Positions 44,964 through 55,338 of a stretch of DNA of 64,000 nt are shown piece after piece (position 1 is the stretch's first letter; every line of letters starts with the position of its first letter). The position numbers and the translations under genes were made by a program. Below the pieces are notes generated by a model, which made no database searches, was not told the origin of the DNA, and saw nothing but the letters and a program-made list of their open reading frames with translations. Location of the stretch: positions 124,001 through 188,000 of the forward strand of contig NZ_JABWRF020000001.1 in the NCBI RefSeq assembly GCF_014268805.2, read 5' to 3'. The DNA comes from Pseudomonas farsensis (GTDB lineage: Bacteria; Pseudomonadota; Gammaproteobacteria; Pseudomonadales; Pseudomonadaceae).

Positions 44964-45753
44964 AGCCTCGGCGCCAGTGGGCGTAATGGATTCGGGCGTT
45001 GGCGGGTTGTCGGTGCTGGCTGAAATCCAGCGCTTGCTGCCCAACGAATCGTTGCTCTATGTGGCCGACAGCGGGCATGTACCCTACGGCGAGAAATCCC
45101 CGGACTACATTCGCCGGCGGCTGCGCCACATCGCCGGGTTTTTCCGTGAGCAAGGTGCCAAGGCGATGGTCCTGGCCTGCAACACCGCAACGGTGGCAGC
45201 GGTGGCCGACCTGCGCGAACTGTACCCGGACTGGCCGCTGGTAGGCATGGAGCCTGCGGTAAAGCCTGCCGCCGCCGCGACCCGCTCTGGCGTGGTCGGC
45301 GTGCTGGCCACCACCGGCACGTTGCAGAGCGCCAAGTTCGCCGCCTTGCTCGACCGTTTTGCCAATGACGTGCAGGTGATCACCCAGCCCTGCCCGGGCT
45401 TGGTGGAGTGCATCGAGTGTGGCGACCTGGCGAGCCCGGCCTTGCGCCACTTGCTGGCAGGTTACGTTCAGCCCCTGCTGGCAGCCGGTTGCGACACCTT
45501 GATTCTGGGCTGCACCCACTACCCCTTCCTGCGCCCGCTACTGGCCGAGCTGGTGCCGGGCGATGTCGCCATCATCGATACCGGCGCCGCCGTGGCTCGC
45601 CAACTGCAACGCCTGCTTGGCGCCCGTGAACTGCTCGCTGCAGGCCCGGCGCAGGGCACGCGGTTCTGGAGTAGTGGCGACCCCGCCATGCTGAAAAAAG
45701 TGCTGCCGCTGCTGTGGCACCAATCATGCGGCGTGCAACGCTTCGAAATGTAA
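44956..45753 (+). CDS. murI: Glutamate racemase
   Basis: A 265-residue enzyme making D-glutamate for peptidoglycan. The two catalytic cysteines lie in [11 protein letters not shown] and [10 protein letters not shown], and the start is [21 protein letters not shown]. The ATG lies inside the moeB end, so it is translationally linked. Last gene of the hemA operon. Confidence 0.97.
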   Translation: MAEASAPVGVMDSGVGGLSVLAEIQRLLPNESLLYVADSGHVPYGEKSPDYIRRRLRHIAGFFREQGAKAMVLACNTATVAAVADLRELYPDWPLVGMEPAVKPAAAATRSGVVGVLATTGTLQSAKFAALLDRFANDVQVITQPCPGLVECIECGDLASPALRHLLAGYVQPLLAAGCDTLILGCTHYPFLRPLLAELVPGDVAIIDTGAAVARQLQRLLGARELLAAGPAQGTRFWSSGDPAMLKKVLPLLWHQSCGVQRFEM

Positions 45754-45861
45754 AAAAAGCGTGAAAATTCGTTGGAACTATCGTTCCACCGCTGGTTTCT
45801 ATCCTTCAGCCTGCATGGCAGGCCAGCACTGACAACAACAGCGCAATGAAGGGTGTTTCCA

Positions 45862-46380
45862 ATGAACAAGCTGTGCACTTTGGCGGCCTTTGCCGCGCTT
45901 TCACTAGGGCAGGTCATAACGGCTCAGGCGGCGGATGTTTCGCTGTCGGTGGGCCAGACCGGTGACTCCACCATGGTCTACCGGTTGGGGCTGCAATCGA
46001 ACTGGGACGCCAGTTGGTGGCAGACCAGTGTCGGGCGTGTGACCGGCTATTGGGATGGGGCCTATACGTATTGGGATGGCGACGAGACTGCCAGCAACCA
46101 CAGCCTTTCGTTTGCGCCGGTGTTCGTCTACGAGTTTGCCGGGGACTCGGTCAAACCGTATATCGAGGCGGGTATCGGGGTTGCGGCGTTTTCCAGTACC
46201 CAGCTTGAGAGCAACGAGCTGGGGTCGTCGTTCCAGTTCGAGGACCGCATCGGTTTCGGCTTGCGCTTTGCGGGCGGGCAGGAGATTGGCGTGCGGGCGA
46301 TTCACTACTCCAACGCCGGCATCAAGCAGCCTAACGATGGCGTCGAGAGTTACGCGCTGCACTACCGTATGCCGCTGTAA
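45862..46380 (+). CDS. pagL: Lipid A deacylase PagL
   Basis: A 172-residue outer-membrane enzyme that removes the 3-O acyl chain of lipid A. It has a signal peptide (ending AQAA, about 24 residues) and beta-barrel strands. The catalytic triad is His148, Ser150 and Glu162 (HYSNAG then Glu 14 after His), the same spacing as in P. aeruginosa PagL. The ATG at 45862 is preferred to an earlier GTG. Monocistronic, 108 bp after murI. Confidence 0.92.
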   Translation: MNKLCTLAAFAALSLGQVITAQAADVSLSVGQTGDSTMVYRLGLQSNWDASWWQTSVGRVTGYWDGAYTYWDGDETASNHSLSFAPVFVYEFAGDSVKPYIEAGIGVAAFSSTQLESNELGSSFQFEDRIGFGLRFAGGQEIGVRAIHYSNAGIKQPNDGVESYALHYRMPL

Positions 46381-46404
46381 GGCTTGTGGTTTTAGCCGCC
46401 TGCA

Positions 46405-46680
46405 CCGGCCTCATCGCAGGCTGGCGCCAGCTCTCATAGAACAAACGCTAACTGTCCGATTTACATCGAAACGTGGGAGCGGGCTTGCCCAGCGATAGCG
46501 ATAGCACTGCCAGCATCGCATCGCGGGGCAAGCCCGCTCCCACGGTGCCCAGTTCTCTGCGCGACAGCGCAGCCCGGAAGGGCTGGGTGATCTCCCACAG
46601 GAATTGAGCCAGGCACCCGTATAGCAATAGCAGCTGTCGCGGTCCCTGTGGGAGCTGGCGCCAGCCTGCGATGAGGCCGG
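46405..46680. repeat. Nested REP cluster
   Basis: Outer inverted arms CCGGCCTCATCGCAGGCTGG at 46405-46436 and the complement at 46647-46680 enclose an inner, different REP pair at 46473-46543 (GTGGGAGCGGGCTTGCCC and complement). This fills the gap between pagL and the SDR-like gene, which are convergent; no gene is seen here. Confidence 0.88.
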
Positions 46681-46721
46681 TTCAGGCTGGCGCAAAACCA
46701 TGGAATTCCCCGCAAAGGAGC

Positions 46722-47417
46722 TTACGTGGAGCTGGCCTGCTGCGGCAGCGGCCAAAGCTGGTCCGGGCGGAGCACTTCCAGCACCAATTCCGCTTGCCGC
46801 CTTTCCAGGCGCTCCAACAGCTGCGCCGCTGCCTGCTCGGCGGTCCAGTCTTCGGGTATCGCCAAGGGCAGGGGGCTATGCAGCGGCTGTGGCGCCACGA
46901 TGGTCAGGTCAATGCCCAGCTGCCCCAGCGCAGCGCGCTGCTCACGCAACCAATGCGTCAGGCTGTTGCTGGCTGACGCAGGCTGGGTAGGGTGTGCCAG
47001 TTGCTGTGCGCTATGGCGGCTGAGCACCACCATCACCTGCGGGCGCTCGCCTTTGGCCAGCAACGGCAGTGCTTGAGCCAGGCTCTGTTTGCAGGCCTCG
47101 AAATTGCTGAGCGCGATGGCTTCGAAAAGCTGACTCTGGGGGGGATCATCAGCCATGTGATCACAACCGCCGGCGTTGACCAGTAGCGTGTCCAGCGCTC
47201 CCCAGGCTTGCTGCAGAACCAAGCCTGGCTCGGCGGCTTGCAGCCCCCCGGCCAGGCTCAGCAAGCGGCTCGAGTACTGGAGTTGAAGTGTTTCAAGCGG
47301 GCGGCTTTCCTTGCCACTGGCGGCCACCAGATGCCCGTTCTCGAGCGCCTGATGTACCAATGCCAAACCCAATCCGTTGGTTGCCCCCGTAATCCATAAA
47401 CGGCGACTATCAAACAA
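46722..47417 (-). CDS. SDR-like protein, last gene of the photolyase operon
   Basis: A 231-residue Rossmann protein with TGATNGLG at 10-17 and a NAG motif (LLVNAGG) but without the catalytic Tyr-x3-Lys: the expected region reads QPASASNSLTHWL. It may bind NAD(P) without classical reductase activity. It lies 20 bp after phrB and is probably co-transcribed with the light-inducible genes. Confidence 0.82.
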   Translation of the reverse strand: MFDSRRLWITGATNGLGLALVHQALENGHLVAASGKESRPLETLQLQYSSRLLSLAGGLQAAEPGLVLQQAWGALDTLLVNAGGCDHMADDPPQSQLFEAIALSNFEACKQSLAQALPLLAKGERPQVMVVLSRHSAQQLAHPTQPASASNSLTHWLREQRAALGQLGIDLTIVAPQPLHSPLPLAIPEDWTAEQAAAQLLERLERRQAELVLEVLRPDQLWPLPQQASST

Positions 47418-47437
47418 GGCCTTGTCCTCTGTTACTG

Positions 47438-48856
47438 TCAGCCGGACAAGCCTTTGAACGCTTGCAATGCCCGCTGACGACTGCTGTCAAGATCGACTAT
47501 TGGACTAAAGTAGCGTGTTGTAGCAAAAAGATCGGCAGATTTCACCGGGAGGTGAATCATTTTGTCACTTATGCCCTGCAATTCGGGCAACCAGTGCCGA
47601 ATGAAAGTTCCCTTCGGATCGAAGCGCTGCGACTGCGTTACGGGGTTGAAGATGCGGAAGTAGGGGACCGAGTCGGTGCCCGTCGAGGCGCTCCACTGCC
47701 AACCGCCGTTGTTGGCGGCCAGGTCGCCGTCGATCAAATGCCGCATGAAGTGCCGCTCGCCTTCGCGCCAGTCGATCAGCAGGTTCTTGCTGAGGAACAT
47801 CGCCACGATCATGCGTAGCCGGTTGTGCATCCAGCCGGTGTGCAGCAACTGGCGCATGGCGGCGTCGATCAGCGGGAAGCCGGTGCGGCCTTCTTTCCAG
47901 GCTTGCAGGTCGTCCGGTGCATTGCGCCACGGCAGCGCTTCGGTGTGCTCGCGGAACGCGCGGTGGCGCGAGACCTGTGGATAACCCACCAGGATATGTT
48001 TGTAGAACTCGCGCCAAAGCAGTTCGCTGACCCACGTTTGCACCCCGGCGTTGCCACTGTCGAATTCGCCGCGGTTGCTGGCCAGCGCCGCGTGCAGGCA
48101 CTGGCGCGGGGAGATCACGCCTGCGGCCAGGTACGCCGAAAGCTCACTGGTCCCGGCCGTGGCCGGCAGATCGCGCTGTTGCACGTAGTCTTCGATGCGC
48201 TCATCGACAAACTGCGCCAAGCGCCGCTGGGCTTCCTGCTCGCCGGCTGGCCAATGCTCACGCTGCGCCTCGGTGGTGCCTTCGAAACCTTCGATGTGGT
48301 CGGGGATCGGATCACTGGCGATGGCCAGCTGCGCTTGCTGCTGCGGGCTATGGGCGTAGGCAGGCAGGCTGCGGTGCAGGTGCTCCAGGCACACCCGCTT
48401 GAATTGGCCGAACACCTGAAAATACTGGCCGGTGCGGGTGAGGATGCTGCCGGGCTTGAACAACAACTGGTCGAGGTAGCTGTGGTGGCCAATGCCGCAG
48501 GCGTCGAGCTGCGCGGCGGTGGCCTGGTCGCGCAGGGTTTCGTTGACGCCGTACTCGTCATTCCAGTGCACGGCCTCCACCTGGTGCTCACGGCATACGT
48601 CGACCACGGTTTGCGGCACTTGCGCCCAGGTGTCGGTATGGCGAACCAGCAATGGAATGTTCAGCGCCTGTAGGGCGGCCTGCAGCGCGCGCAGGTTGCG
48701 CAGCCAGAAATCGACCTTGCACGGCGCATCATCATGGGCCTGCCATTGGCCGGGGCTGGCGACCCACAGGGCAATGGTCGGGCCACGCTGGCAGGCGGCG
48801 GCAAGGGCGGTGTTGTCGTCGACGCGCAGGTCGCTGCGCAGCCAGATCAATTGCAT
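47438..48856 (-). CDS. phrB: Deoxyribodipyrimidine photolyase (CPD class I)
   Basis: A 472-residue flavoprotein that repairs cyclobutane pyrimidine dimers with blue light. It has the antenna domain (MQLIWLRSDLRVDDNTALAAA) and the FAD domain, with landmarks TGFPLIDAAMRQLLHTGWMHNRLRMIVAMFLSKNLLIDW and GDLAANNGGWQWSASTGTD. It lies 19 bp after the MerR-type regulator gene, in an operon with light-responsive operators upstream. Confidence 0.96.
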   Translation of the reverse strand: MQLIWLRSDLRVDDNTALAAACQRGPTIALWVASPGQWQAHDDAPCKVDFWLRNLRALQAALQALNIPLLVRHTDTWAQVPQTVVDVCREHQVEAVHWNDEYGVNETLRDQATAAQLDACGIGHHSYLDQLLFKPGSILTRTGQYFQVFGQFKRVCLEHLHRSLPAYAHSPQQQAQLAIASDPIPDHIEGFEGTTEAQREHWPAGEQEAQRRLAQFVDERIEDYVQQRDLPATAGTSELSAYLAAGVISPRQCLHAALASNRGEFDSGNAGVQTWVSELLWREFYKHILVGYPQVSRHRAFREHTEALPWRNAPDDLQAWKEGRTGFPLIDAAMRQLLHTGWMHNRLRMIVAMFLSKNLLIDWREGERHFMRHLIDGDLAANNGGWQWSASTGTDSVPYFRIFNPVTQSQRFDPKGTFIRHWLPELQGISDKMIHLPVKSADLFATTRYFSPIVDLDSSRQRALQAFKGLSG

Positions 48857-48875
48857 GGGGAGGCGAGCCTTGGGG

Positions 48876-49745
48876 TCAGGGGTGCTGAAGGCAGCGCAGG
48901 GCCGCCTGGGGGCTGTCGAACAGCAGGGTGTCGGGCAGGGCCATATTCTGCAACTCGGCCTGGTGCAGGCTCAGCGTCGAGCCGCCAAGCAGCTTGCGCG
49001 TCGGGATGTCGGCAAGGCTGCGGGTCCAGGCGGCAAGGTCTGGGCGCCGGCCCAGGTGCAACAGCAGCGCGCGCGGCTGTAGCAGCTCCACCGCCTGGCG
49101 CAATTGGCGCGGCTCAACCGGCCATTCCAGAATTTCCAGCGGCTGGCCGTTGCTGCTCAGCAGCCAGGCACACAGCCAGAACTCGGCATCGAACGGCGCG
49201 TCGTCGGTGCGTGCCAACAGCACGCAAGGGCCGGGCAACGAGTGGCTGTCGTGGTACACGCGGGCGCCGAGCTTGCTGCGCAGCCAGGTGTGGAAGAACG
49301 CCTGTTCCAGGCGTGCGTCAAAATGCGACTGCCAGCGCCGCGACAGCGTGTCGAGCAGCGGCATCAGCAAGTGTTCGCACACGGTGACTGCCGGGTACAA
49401 CGCCATCGCCTGGTTCAGCAACTGGTCGAGCGGGCGCTGTGCCAGGCGGCCAATGGCGTCGATCAACTGGGTGATGCGCTCGCCCCATTCGCCTTCGACT
49501 TCGGTGGTTGTGTCGCTGGCGTTGTCCAGCAACTCGCGCACCTTGCTGATGGCCGCGCCACGTTCCAGCCAGCGCAGCGCTGCCTGCACGCGCTCGACCT
49601 GGTCTTGTGGATACAGCCGATGGCCCTTGGCGGTGCGCTGGGGCTTGATCAGGCCATAACGGCGCTCCCAGGCGCGCAGGGTGACGGGGTTTACACCGGT
49701 AAGGCGGGCCACCTCGCCAATGGGCAGCAGTTCATCAGATTGCAT
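48876..49745 (-). CDS. pplR1: MerR-family LitR/PplR-type light-responsive regulator
   Basis: A 289-residue regulator. The N-terminal MerR HTH (LLPIGEVARLTGVNPVTLRAWERRYGLIKP) is followed by a helical bundle and a degenerate cobalamin-type fold at about 80-289. The key CarH residues are not seen: the Glu-His pair reads EQAFF and there is no Asp-x-His-x2-Gly. P. putida has three such proteins (PplR1-3) that control photolyase and other light-inducible genes with LOV proteins. Neighbourhood with phrB points to PplR1. It overlaps the preceding gene by 11 bp. Confidence 0.85.
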   Translation of the reverse strand: MQSDELLPIGEVARLTGVNPVTLRAWERRYGLIKPQRTAKGHRLYPQDQVERVQAALRWLERGAAISKVRELLDNASDTTTEVEGEWGERITQLIDAIGRLAQRPLDQLLNQAMALYPAVTVCEHLLMPLLDTLSRRWQSHFDARLEQAFFHTWLRSKLGARVYHDSHSLPGPCVLLARTDDAPFDAEFWLCAWLLSSNGQPLEILEWPVEPRQLRQAVELLQPRALLLHLGRRPDLAAWTRSLADIPTRKLLGGSTLSLHQAELQNMALPDTLLFDSPQAALRCLQHP

Positions 49746-50703
49746 TACGTAGTCCAAGGTTCTCGGGGTGAGGCTGCAGGTAGGCCTGCTGCATCAAGTA
49801 AGGGTCGGGGTGATGACGCAGATGATGCTTGAGCAGCGTCATTGGCACCACCAGTGGCACTATGCCGTGTTGGTACTGATTGATCACCTGCTTGAGTTCG
49901 GCTTTGTCGGCCTGACCAAGGCCGTCGCGCAGATAACCGCTCAAGTGCTGCAGCACATTGCCATGGGTGCCACGGCTGGCGCAGCGGCGCAGGGCCTGCA
50001 TCAACTGGCTGAAGTAGCGCGGCCCAATCTGCTGCGGGTCATCGTCGCGGGTCATGCTGCCCAGCAATTTGCCGACACTGCGATAGGCCTGCGGGTTGTG
50101 CGCCATCAACAGGTACTTGTAGCGTGAATGAAAGCGCACCAGCGCCCCGCGGCTCAAGCCCTCGCGCAGCAATTGCTGCCAGTCGGCGTAGGCGTACACC
50201 CGGCTGATGAAGTTTTCGCGCAGGACCGGGTCGTGCAAGCGGCCTTCTTCTTCGACCGGCAGGTCCGGGCGGCTGGCGCAGAACGCCTGGGCATAGGCAC
50301 CGCGTGCGCCTTGTGCGGCGGGGTAGCCGTTATCTTGATAAACCTTGACCCGCTCCAGGCCGCAGGAGGGGGATTTTTGCATGAACACATAGCCGCAGAT
50401 GTCGCCGAGTTCGTCAGCCATCCGCTCGCCATAGGCGCGCAGCGGGGCGGTAAAGTCGGCGCTGGAATCGCGGGTGCCGGTTACGGTCGGGTTTTCGGGG
50501 TCGCCTACCAGGCGAATCGGCTCGCGGGGGATCCCCAGGCCAATGGCCACTTCCGGGCATACAGGCACCCAGTCGAAGTGCTCGCCGAGCAGTTCATGGC
50601 AGAGCTCGGAGTTCTTGTGGCCGGCATTGAAACGCACGTCCATGCCGGTCAGGCAGGCACTGATGGCCAGGCGTGGCTTGCGGCGTGCTGGGGATAGGTT
50701 CAT
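49735..50703 (-). CDS. DUF523 and DUF1722 fusion protein (YbgA-like), first gene of photolyase operon
   Basis: A 322-residue protein. The N-terminal DUF523 part (about 10-160) has conserved ISACLTG, PVCPEVAIGLGIPREPIRLVG, and SPSCGLERVKVY cysteines. The C-terminal DUF1722/YbgA part (about 190-310) has FHSRYKYLLMAHNPQAYRSVGKLLG. The ATG at 50703 follows GGAGG. Function unknown; association with photolyase genes is known for YbgA. Two PplR-type operators lie just upstream, so it opens the light-inducible operon. Confidence 0.9.
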   Translation of the reverse strand: MNLSPARRKPRLAISACLTGMDVRFNAGHKNSELCHELLGEHFDWVPVCPEVAIGLGIPREPIRLVGDPENPTVTGTRDSSADFTAPLRAYGERMADELGDICGYVFMQKSPSCGLERVKVYQDNGYPAAQGARGAYAQAFCASRPDLPVEEEGRLHDPVLRENFISRVYAYADWQQLLREGLSRGALVRFHSRYKYLLMAHNPQAYRSVGKLLGSMTRDDDPQQIGPRYFSQLMQALRRCASRGTHGNVLQHLSGYLRDGLGQADKAELKQVINQYQHGIVPLVVPMTLLKHHLRHHPDPYLMQQAYLQPHPENLGLRNAI

Positions 50704-50723
50704 TGCGCCCTCCGAAATAGGCT

Positions 50724-50747
50724 TGTACAAAATTCATTTGCTGTACA
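50724..50747. promoter_or_regulatory. PplR-type operator 1 (TGTACA-N12-TGTACA)
   Basis: Two TGTACA hexamers stand exactly 12 bp apart, matching the published P. putida PplR1 consensus T(G/A)TACA-N12-TGTA(C/T)A as I recall it. It starts 21 bp upstream of the YbgA-like gene. Confidence 0.85.
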
Positions 50748-50773
50748 AGCCTATTCCAGCACAAAACCAAACT

Positions 50774-50797
50774 TATACAAACAATAATTTTTGTACA
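50774..50797. promoter_or_regulatory. PplR-type operator 2 (TATACA-N12-TGTACA)
   Basis: An exact match to the same consensus. Read leftwards the end gives TATAAG, a good -10, with TTGTAC about 15 bp before it, so the site would overlap the promoter of the YbgA-PplR-phrB operon. Confidence 0.85.
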
Positions 50798-50810
50798 AGC
50801 TGGCCCGCGC

Positions 50811-51902
<1,092 letters not shown>

Positions 51903-51986
51903 CTATGGTTTATCCGAGAGCGTTCGGTCAAAAAAGTGCCTTGATCTTAAAAATAGACCACGGCCGCCAACTGTGAGGACACAGCC

Positions 51987-52892
51987 ATGCATATATTGCT
52001 GACCGGCGGTACCGGGCTGATCGGCCGCCACCTGTGCCAATTGTGGCGCGGGCAGGGCCATCGCCTGACCGTCTTGAGCCGCAACCCCGAACAGGTCGCC
52101 AAGCTTTGCGGCAGCGACGTGCGCGGCATTGCGCGTCTGGACGAAATTGCCGATGACGACACCTTGGATGCGGTGGTCAACCTGGCCGGCGCGCCCATCG
52201 CCGACCGGCACTGGACTGCCGCGCGGCGCACCTTGCTGTGGGCCAGCCGCATCACCCTGACCGAGCAACTGCTGAGCTGGCTTGGGCGCCGGGAACAGCG
52301 CCCGGCCGTGCTGGTTTCGGGCTCTGCTGTGGGCTGGTACGGCGATGGCGGCGAGCGCGAATTGACCGAGGCCTCGCCACCGGTCAAGGAAGATTTTGCC
52401 AGCCAGTTGTGTATCGCCTGGGAAGAAACCGCCAGCCGCGCCCAAGCGCTGGGCATTCGCGTGGTGCTGGTGCGCACCGGGTTGGTTTTGGCAGCCGATG
52501 GCGGCTTTTTGTCGCGCCTGCGCCTGCCCTACAAACTCGGCCTCGGCGGGCCGCTGGGCGACGGCAGGCAGTGGATGCCGTGGGTGCACATCGATGATCA
52601 GATCGCCCTGATTGATTTTCTGTTGCAGCACAACGACGCCAGCGGTCCCTATAATGCTTGCGCGCCGGAGCCGGTGCGCAACCGCGAGTTCGCCAAATGC
52701 CTGGGCCGTGCGTTGCATCGGCCCGCCTGCCTGCCGGTGCCCAAGCTGTTGCTCAAGGCCGGGCTCGGCGAGTTGTCGACGCTGCTGCTGGGCGGCCAGC
52801 GCGCGCGCCCCGAGCGGCTGCTGGCGGCAGGCTTCACCTTCCGCTTCAACGATTTGCAATCGGCCCTGGACGACTTGTCCAGCCGCCTCTGA
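51987..52892 (+). CDS. TIGR01777-family sugar-nucleotide epimerase-like protein
   Basis: A 301-residue extended-SDR protein. The NAD-binding motif [16 protein letters not shown] is followed by [16 protein letters not shown] and [51 protein letters not shown] are typical of TIGR01777 (YfcH) proteins. The real substrate is unknown. It is followed by hemH after 13 bp and has a PplR-type operator about 116 bp upstream. Confidence 0.9.
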   Translation: MHILLTGGTGLIGRHLCQLWRGQGHRLTVLSRNPEQVAKLCGSDVRGIARLDEIADDDTLDAVVNLAGAPIADRHWTAARRTLLWASRITLTEQLLSWLGRREQRPAVLVSGSAVGWYGDGGERELTEASPPVKEDFASQLCIAWEETASRAQALGIRVVLVRTGLVLAADGGFLSRLRLPYKLGLGGPLGDGRQWMPWVHIDDQIALIDFLLQHNDASGPYNACAPEPVRNREFAKCLGRALHRPACLPVPKLLLKAGLGELSTLLLGGQRARPERLLAAGFTFRFNDLQSALDDLSSRL

Positions 52893-52905
52893 CATAGGAC
52901 GCTGC

Positions 52906-53919
52906 ATGACCGATCACGCCCTGCTGCTGGTCAACCTGGGCTCGCCGGCCTCCACTTCGGTGGCCGATGTGCGCAGTTACCTGAACCAGTTCCTGATGGA
53001 CCCGTACGTCGTCGACCTGCCTTGGCCGCTGCGCCGCCTGCTGGTATCGCTGATCCTGATCAAGCGCCCCGAGCAGTCGGCCCACGCCTACGCCTCGATC
53101 TGGTGGGACGAAGGCTCGCCGCTGGTGGTGTTGACCCGCAGGCTCCAGGCCGCGATGCAGCCGCACTGGCCCCACGGGCCTGTGGAAATTGCCATGCGCT
53201 ACGGCCAGCCGGCGCTGCCAGAGGTGCTCGAGCGCCTGGCTGCCCAAGGCGTGCGCCAGGTGACGTTGGCGCCGCTGTATCCGCAGTTCGCCGACAGCAC
53301 CGTCACCACCGTGGTCGAGCAGGCCAGGCAGACCATTGCCGAGCGCAACCTGCCGTTGCAGACCCGCTTGCTGCAGCCGTTCTACGATCACCCTGAATAC
53401 ATCGACGCCCTGGCCGCCAGTGCGCGGCCCTACCTGGAGCAGGGTTTCGACCACCTGTTGCTGAGTTTCCACGGCTTGCCTGAGCGCCATGTGAAAAAGC
53501 TCATCCGCGGCGAAAAACACGACCTGCGCGCCGCCGACTGCTGCGCCGATGCCAGCGCCGAAGTGCGTGCGGTGTGCTATCGCGGCCAATGCCTAGCCAG
53601 CGCCAAGGCGTTTGCGCAGAAAATGGGCATTCCGGATGGCAAGTGGTCGGTGTCGTTCCAATCGCGCCTTGGGCGTGACAAGTGGATCGAACCCTATACC
53701 GAGACGCGCCTGGACGAACTGGGCAAGGCCGGGGTGAAGAAGCTGCTGGTAATGTGCCCGGCGTTCGTTGCCGACTGCATCGAGACGCTCGAAGAGATCG
53801 GCATGCGCGGTAGCGAGCAGTTCATCGAAGCGGGCGGCCAGGAGTTGGTGCTGGTGCCGTGCCTGAACGATCACCCAGAATGGGTGCGGGTGCTGGCGGG
53901 GATGTGCGAAAACGTTTAA
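52906..53919 (+). CDS. hemH: Ferrochelatase
   Basis: A 337-residue enzyme inserting iron into protoporphyrin IX, the last step of haem b synthesis. It has [12 protein letters not shown], the catalytic His in [16 protein letters not shown], and the C-terminal [22 protein letters not shown] with [19 protein letters not shown]. It is cotranscribed with the TIGR01777 gene and thus perhaps light-controlled. Confidence 0.96.
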   Translation: MTDHALLLVNLGSPASTSVADVRSYLNQFLMDPYVVDLPWPLRRLLVSLILIKRPEQSAHAYASIWWDEGSPLVVLTRRLQAAMQPHWPHGPVEIAMRYGQPALPEVLERLAAQGVRQVTLAPLYPQFADSTVTTVVEQARQTIAERNLPLQTRLLQPFYDHPEYIDALAASARPYLEQGFDHLLLSFHGLPERHVKKLIRGEKHDLRAADCCADASAEVRAVCYRGQCLASAKAFAQKMGIPDGKWSVSFQSRLGRDKWIEPYTETRLDELGKAGVKKLLVMCPAFVADCIETLEEIGMRGSEQFIEAGGQELVLVPCLNDHPEWVRVLAGMCENV

Positions 53920-53935
53920 CGGCGGCGCGGTCCTT

Positions 53936-54047
53936 GTAGGAGCGGCCTTGTGCCGCGAAAGGGGGCGAAGCGCCCCCGGCGATATAAAGTTGGGCCGCAA
54001 AGCTGGGGGTGCTTCGCACCCCTTTCGCGGCACAAGGCCGCTCCTAC
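53936..54047. repeat. REP palindrome pair (REPIN), GGAGCGG family
   Basis: Inverted arms GTAGGAGCGGCCTTGTGCCG and complement, with a central spacer, fill the convergent gap between hemH and uraA. Confidence 0.9.
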
Positions 54048-54061
54048 GGTGTTGTAGAACC

Positions 54062-55336
54062 TTAAGGCAGTTGGTCGTCCAGCTTGTTGTTCTTCCAGCT
54101 GTCGTTGCCAGGCAGCACCAGGTTCAGGGCAATGGCCACTACCGCGCACAGCGCGATGCCTTTCAGGCCCCAGTCGTCCGGGCCGTCGCCGCTGCCGATC
54201 AGCACGCCACCGATACCGAACACCAAGGTCACCGACACGATCACCAGGTTGCGCGCCTCGGCCAGGTCGATCTTGTGGCGGATCATGGTATTCATGCCCA
54301 CCGCTGCGATCGAGCCGAACAGCAGGCACAGGATGCCGCCCATCACCGGCACCGGGATGCTCTGCAACAGGGCGCCGAACTTGCCGATGAACGCCAGGGT
54401 GATGGCGAACAGCGCCGCCCAGGTCATGATCTTCGGGTTGTAGTTCTTGGTCAGCATCACCGCGCCGGTCACTTCGGCATAGGTGGTGTTGGGCGGGCCG
54501 CCGAACAGGCCGGCTGCGGTGGTGGCCAGGCCATCACCGAGCAGCGTGCGATGCAGGCCAGGCTTTTTCAGGTAGTCACGGCCGGTCACGCTGCCCACCG
54601 CAATTACCCCGCCGATGTGCTCGATTGCCGGCGCCAGGGCCACCGGAACAATGAACAGAATCGCCTGCCAGTTGAACTCGGGCGCAGTGAAATTGGGCAG
54701 TTCAAGCCACGGTGCTGCAGCGATCCTGGCAGTGTCGACCACGCCAAAGGCGAACGACAGGGCAAAGCCCACCAGCACCCCGGAGATGATCGGCACCAGG
54801 CGGAAAATACCTTTGCCGAACACCGCCACCACCAAGGTGGTCAGCAGGGCCGGCATGGAGATCAGCATGGCGGTCTTGTACGGCATCAGCGCCGCGCCGT
54901 CAGCACCTTTGCCCATGGCCATGTTGGCGGCAATCGGCGCCATGGCCAGGCCAATGGAGATGATGACCGGGCCGATGACCACCGGCGGCAGCATGCGGTC
55001 GATGAAGCCTGTCCCTTTGATCTTCACCATCAAACCCATGAAGGTGTAGACAAAGCCTGCGGCCATCACCCCACCCATGGTCGCGGCCAGGCCGAACTGG
55101 CCTTTGGCGAGGATGATCGGGGTTATGAAGGCAAAGCTCGACGCCAGGAATACCGGGACCTGACGGCCGGTGACCAGTTGGAACAGCAAGGTGCCGATGC
55201 CTGCGGTGAACAGGGCGACGTTGGGGTCCAGGCCGGTAATCAGCGGCATCAGCACCAGCGCGCCAAATGCCACGAAGAGCATCTGCGCGCCCGAAACGAC
55301 CTGGCGCCAGAGCGGGTCGTTGAAGCCGTCCTGCAT
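54062..55336 (-). CDS. uraA: Uracil permease
   Basis: A 424-residue NCS2/NAT-family uracil:H+ symporter with about 14 helices. Typical are the N-terminal GAQMLFVAFGALVLMPLITGLDPNVALF and the central EHIGGVIAVGSVTGRDYLKKPGLHRTLLGDGLATTAAGLFGGPPNTTYAEVTGA loop with the substrate-binding Glu. It lies 2 bp after upp and is cotranscribed with it for uracil salvage. Confidence 0.95.
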   Translation of the reverse strand: MQDGFNDPLWRQVVSGAQMLFVAFGALVLMPLITGLDPNVALFTAGIGTLLFQLVTGRQVPVFLASSFAFITPIILAKGQFGLAATMGGVMAAGFVYTFMGLMVKIKGTGFIDRMLPPVVIGPVIISIGLAMAPIAANMAMGKGADGAALMPYKTAMLISMPALLTTLVVAVFGKGIFRLVPIISGVLVGFALSFAFGVVDTARIAAAPWLELPNFTAPEFNWQAILFIVPVALAPAIEHIGGVIAVGSVTGRDYLKKPGLHRTLLGDGLATTAAGLFGGPPNTTYAEVTGAVMLTKNYNPKIMTWAALFAITLAFIGKFGALLQSIPVPVMGGILCLLFGSIAAVGMNTMIRHKIDLAEARNLVIVSVTLVFGIGGVLIGSGDGPDDWGLKGIALCAVVAIALNLVLPGNDSWKNNKLDDQLP

Positions 55337-55338
55337 GG

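Noticed and set aside
46405..46680. Repeated palindromes as a CRISPR array
   Set aside because: The arms are inverted, not direct, differ between families, and there are no cas genes.
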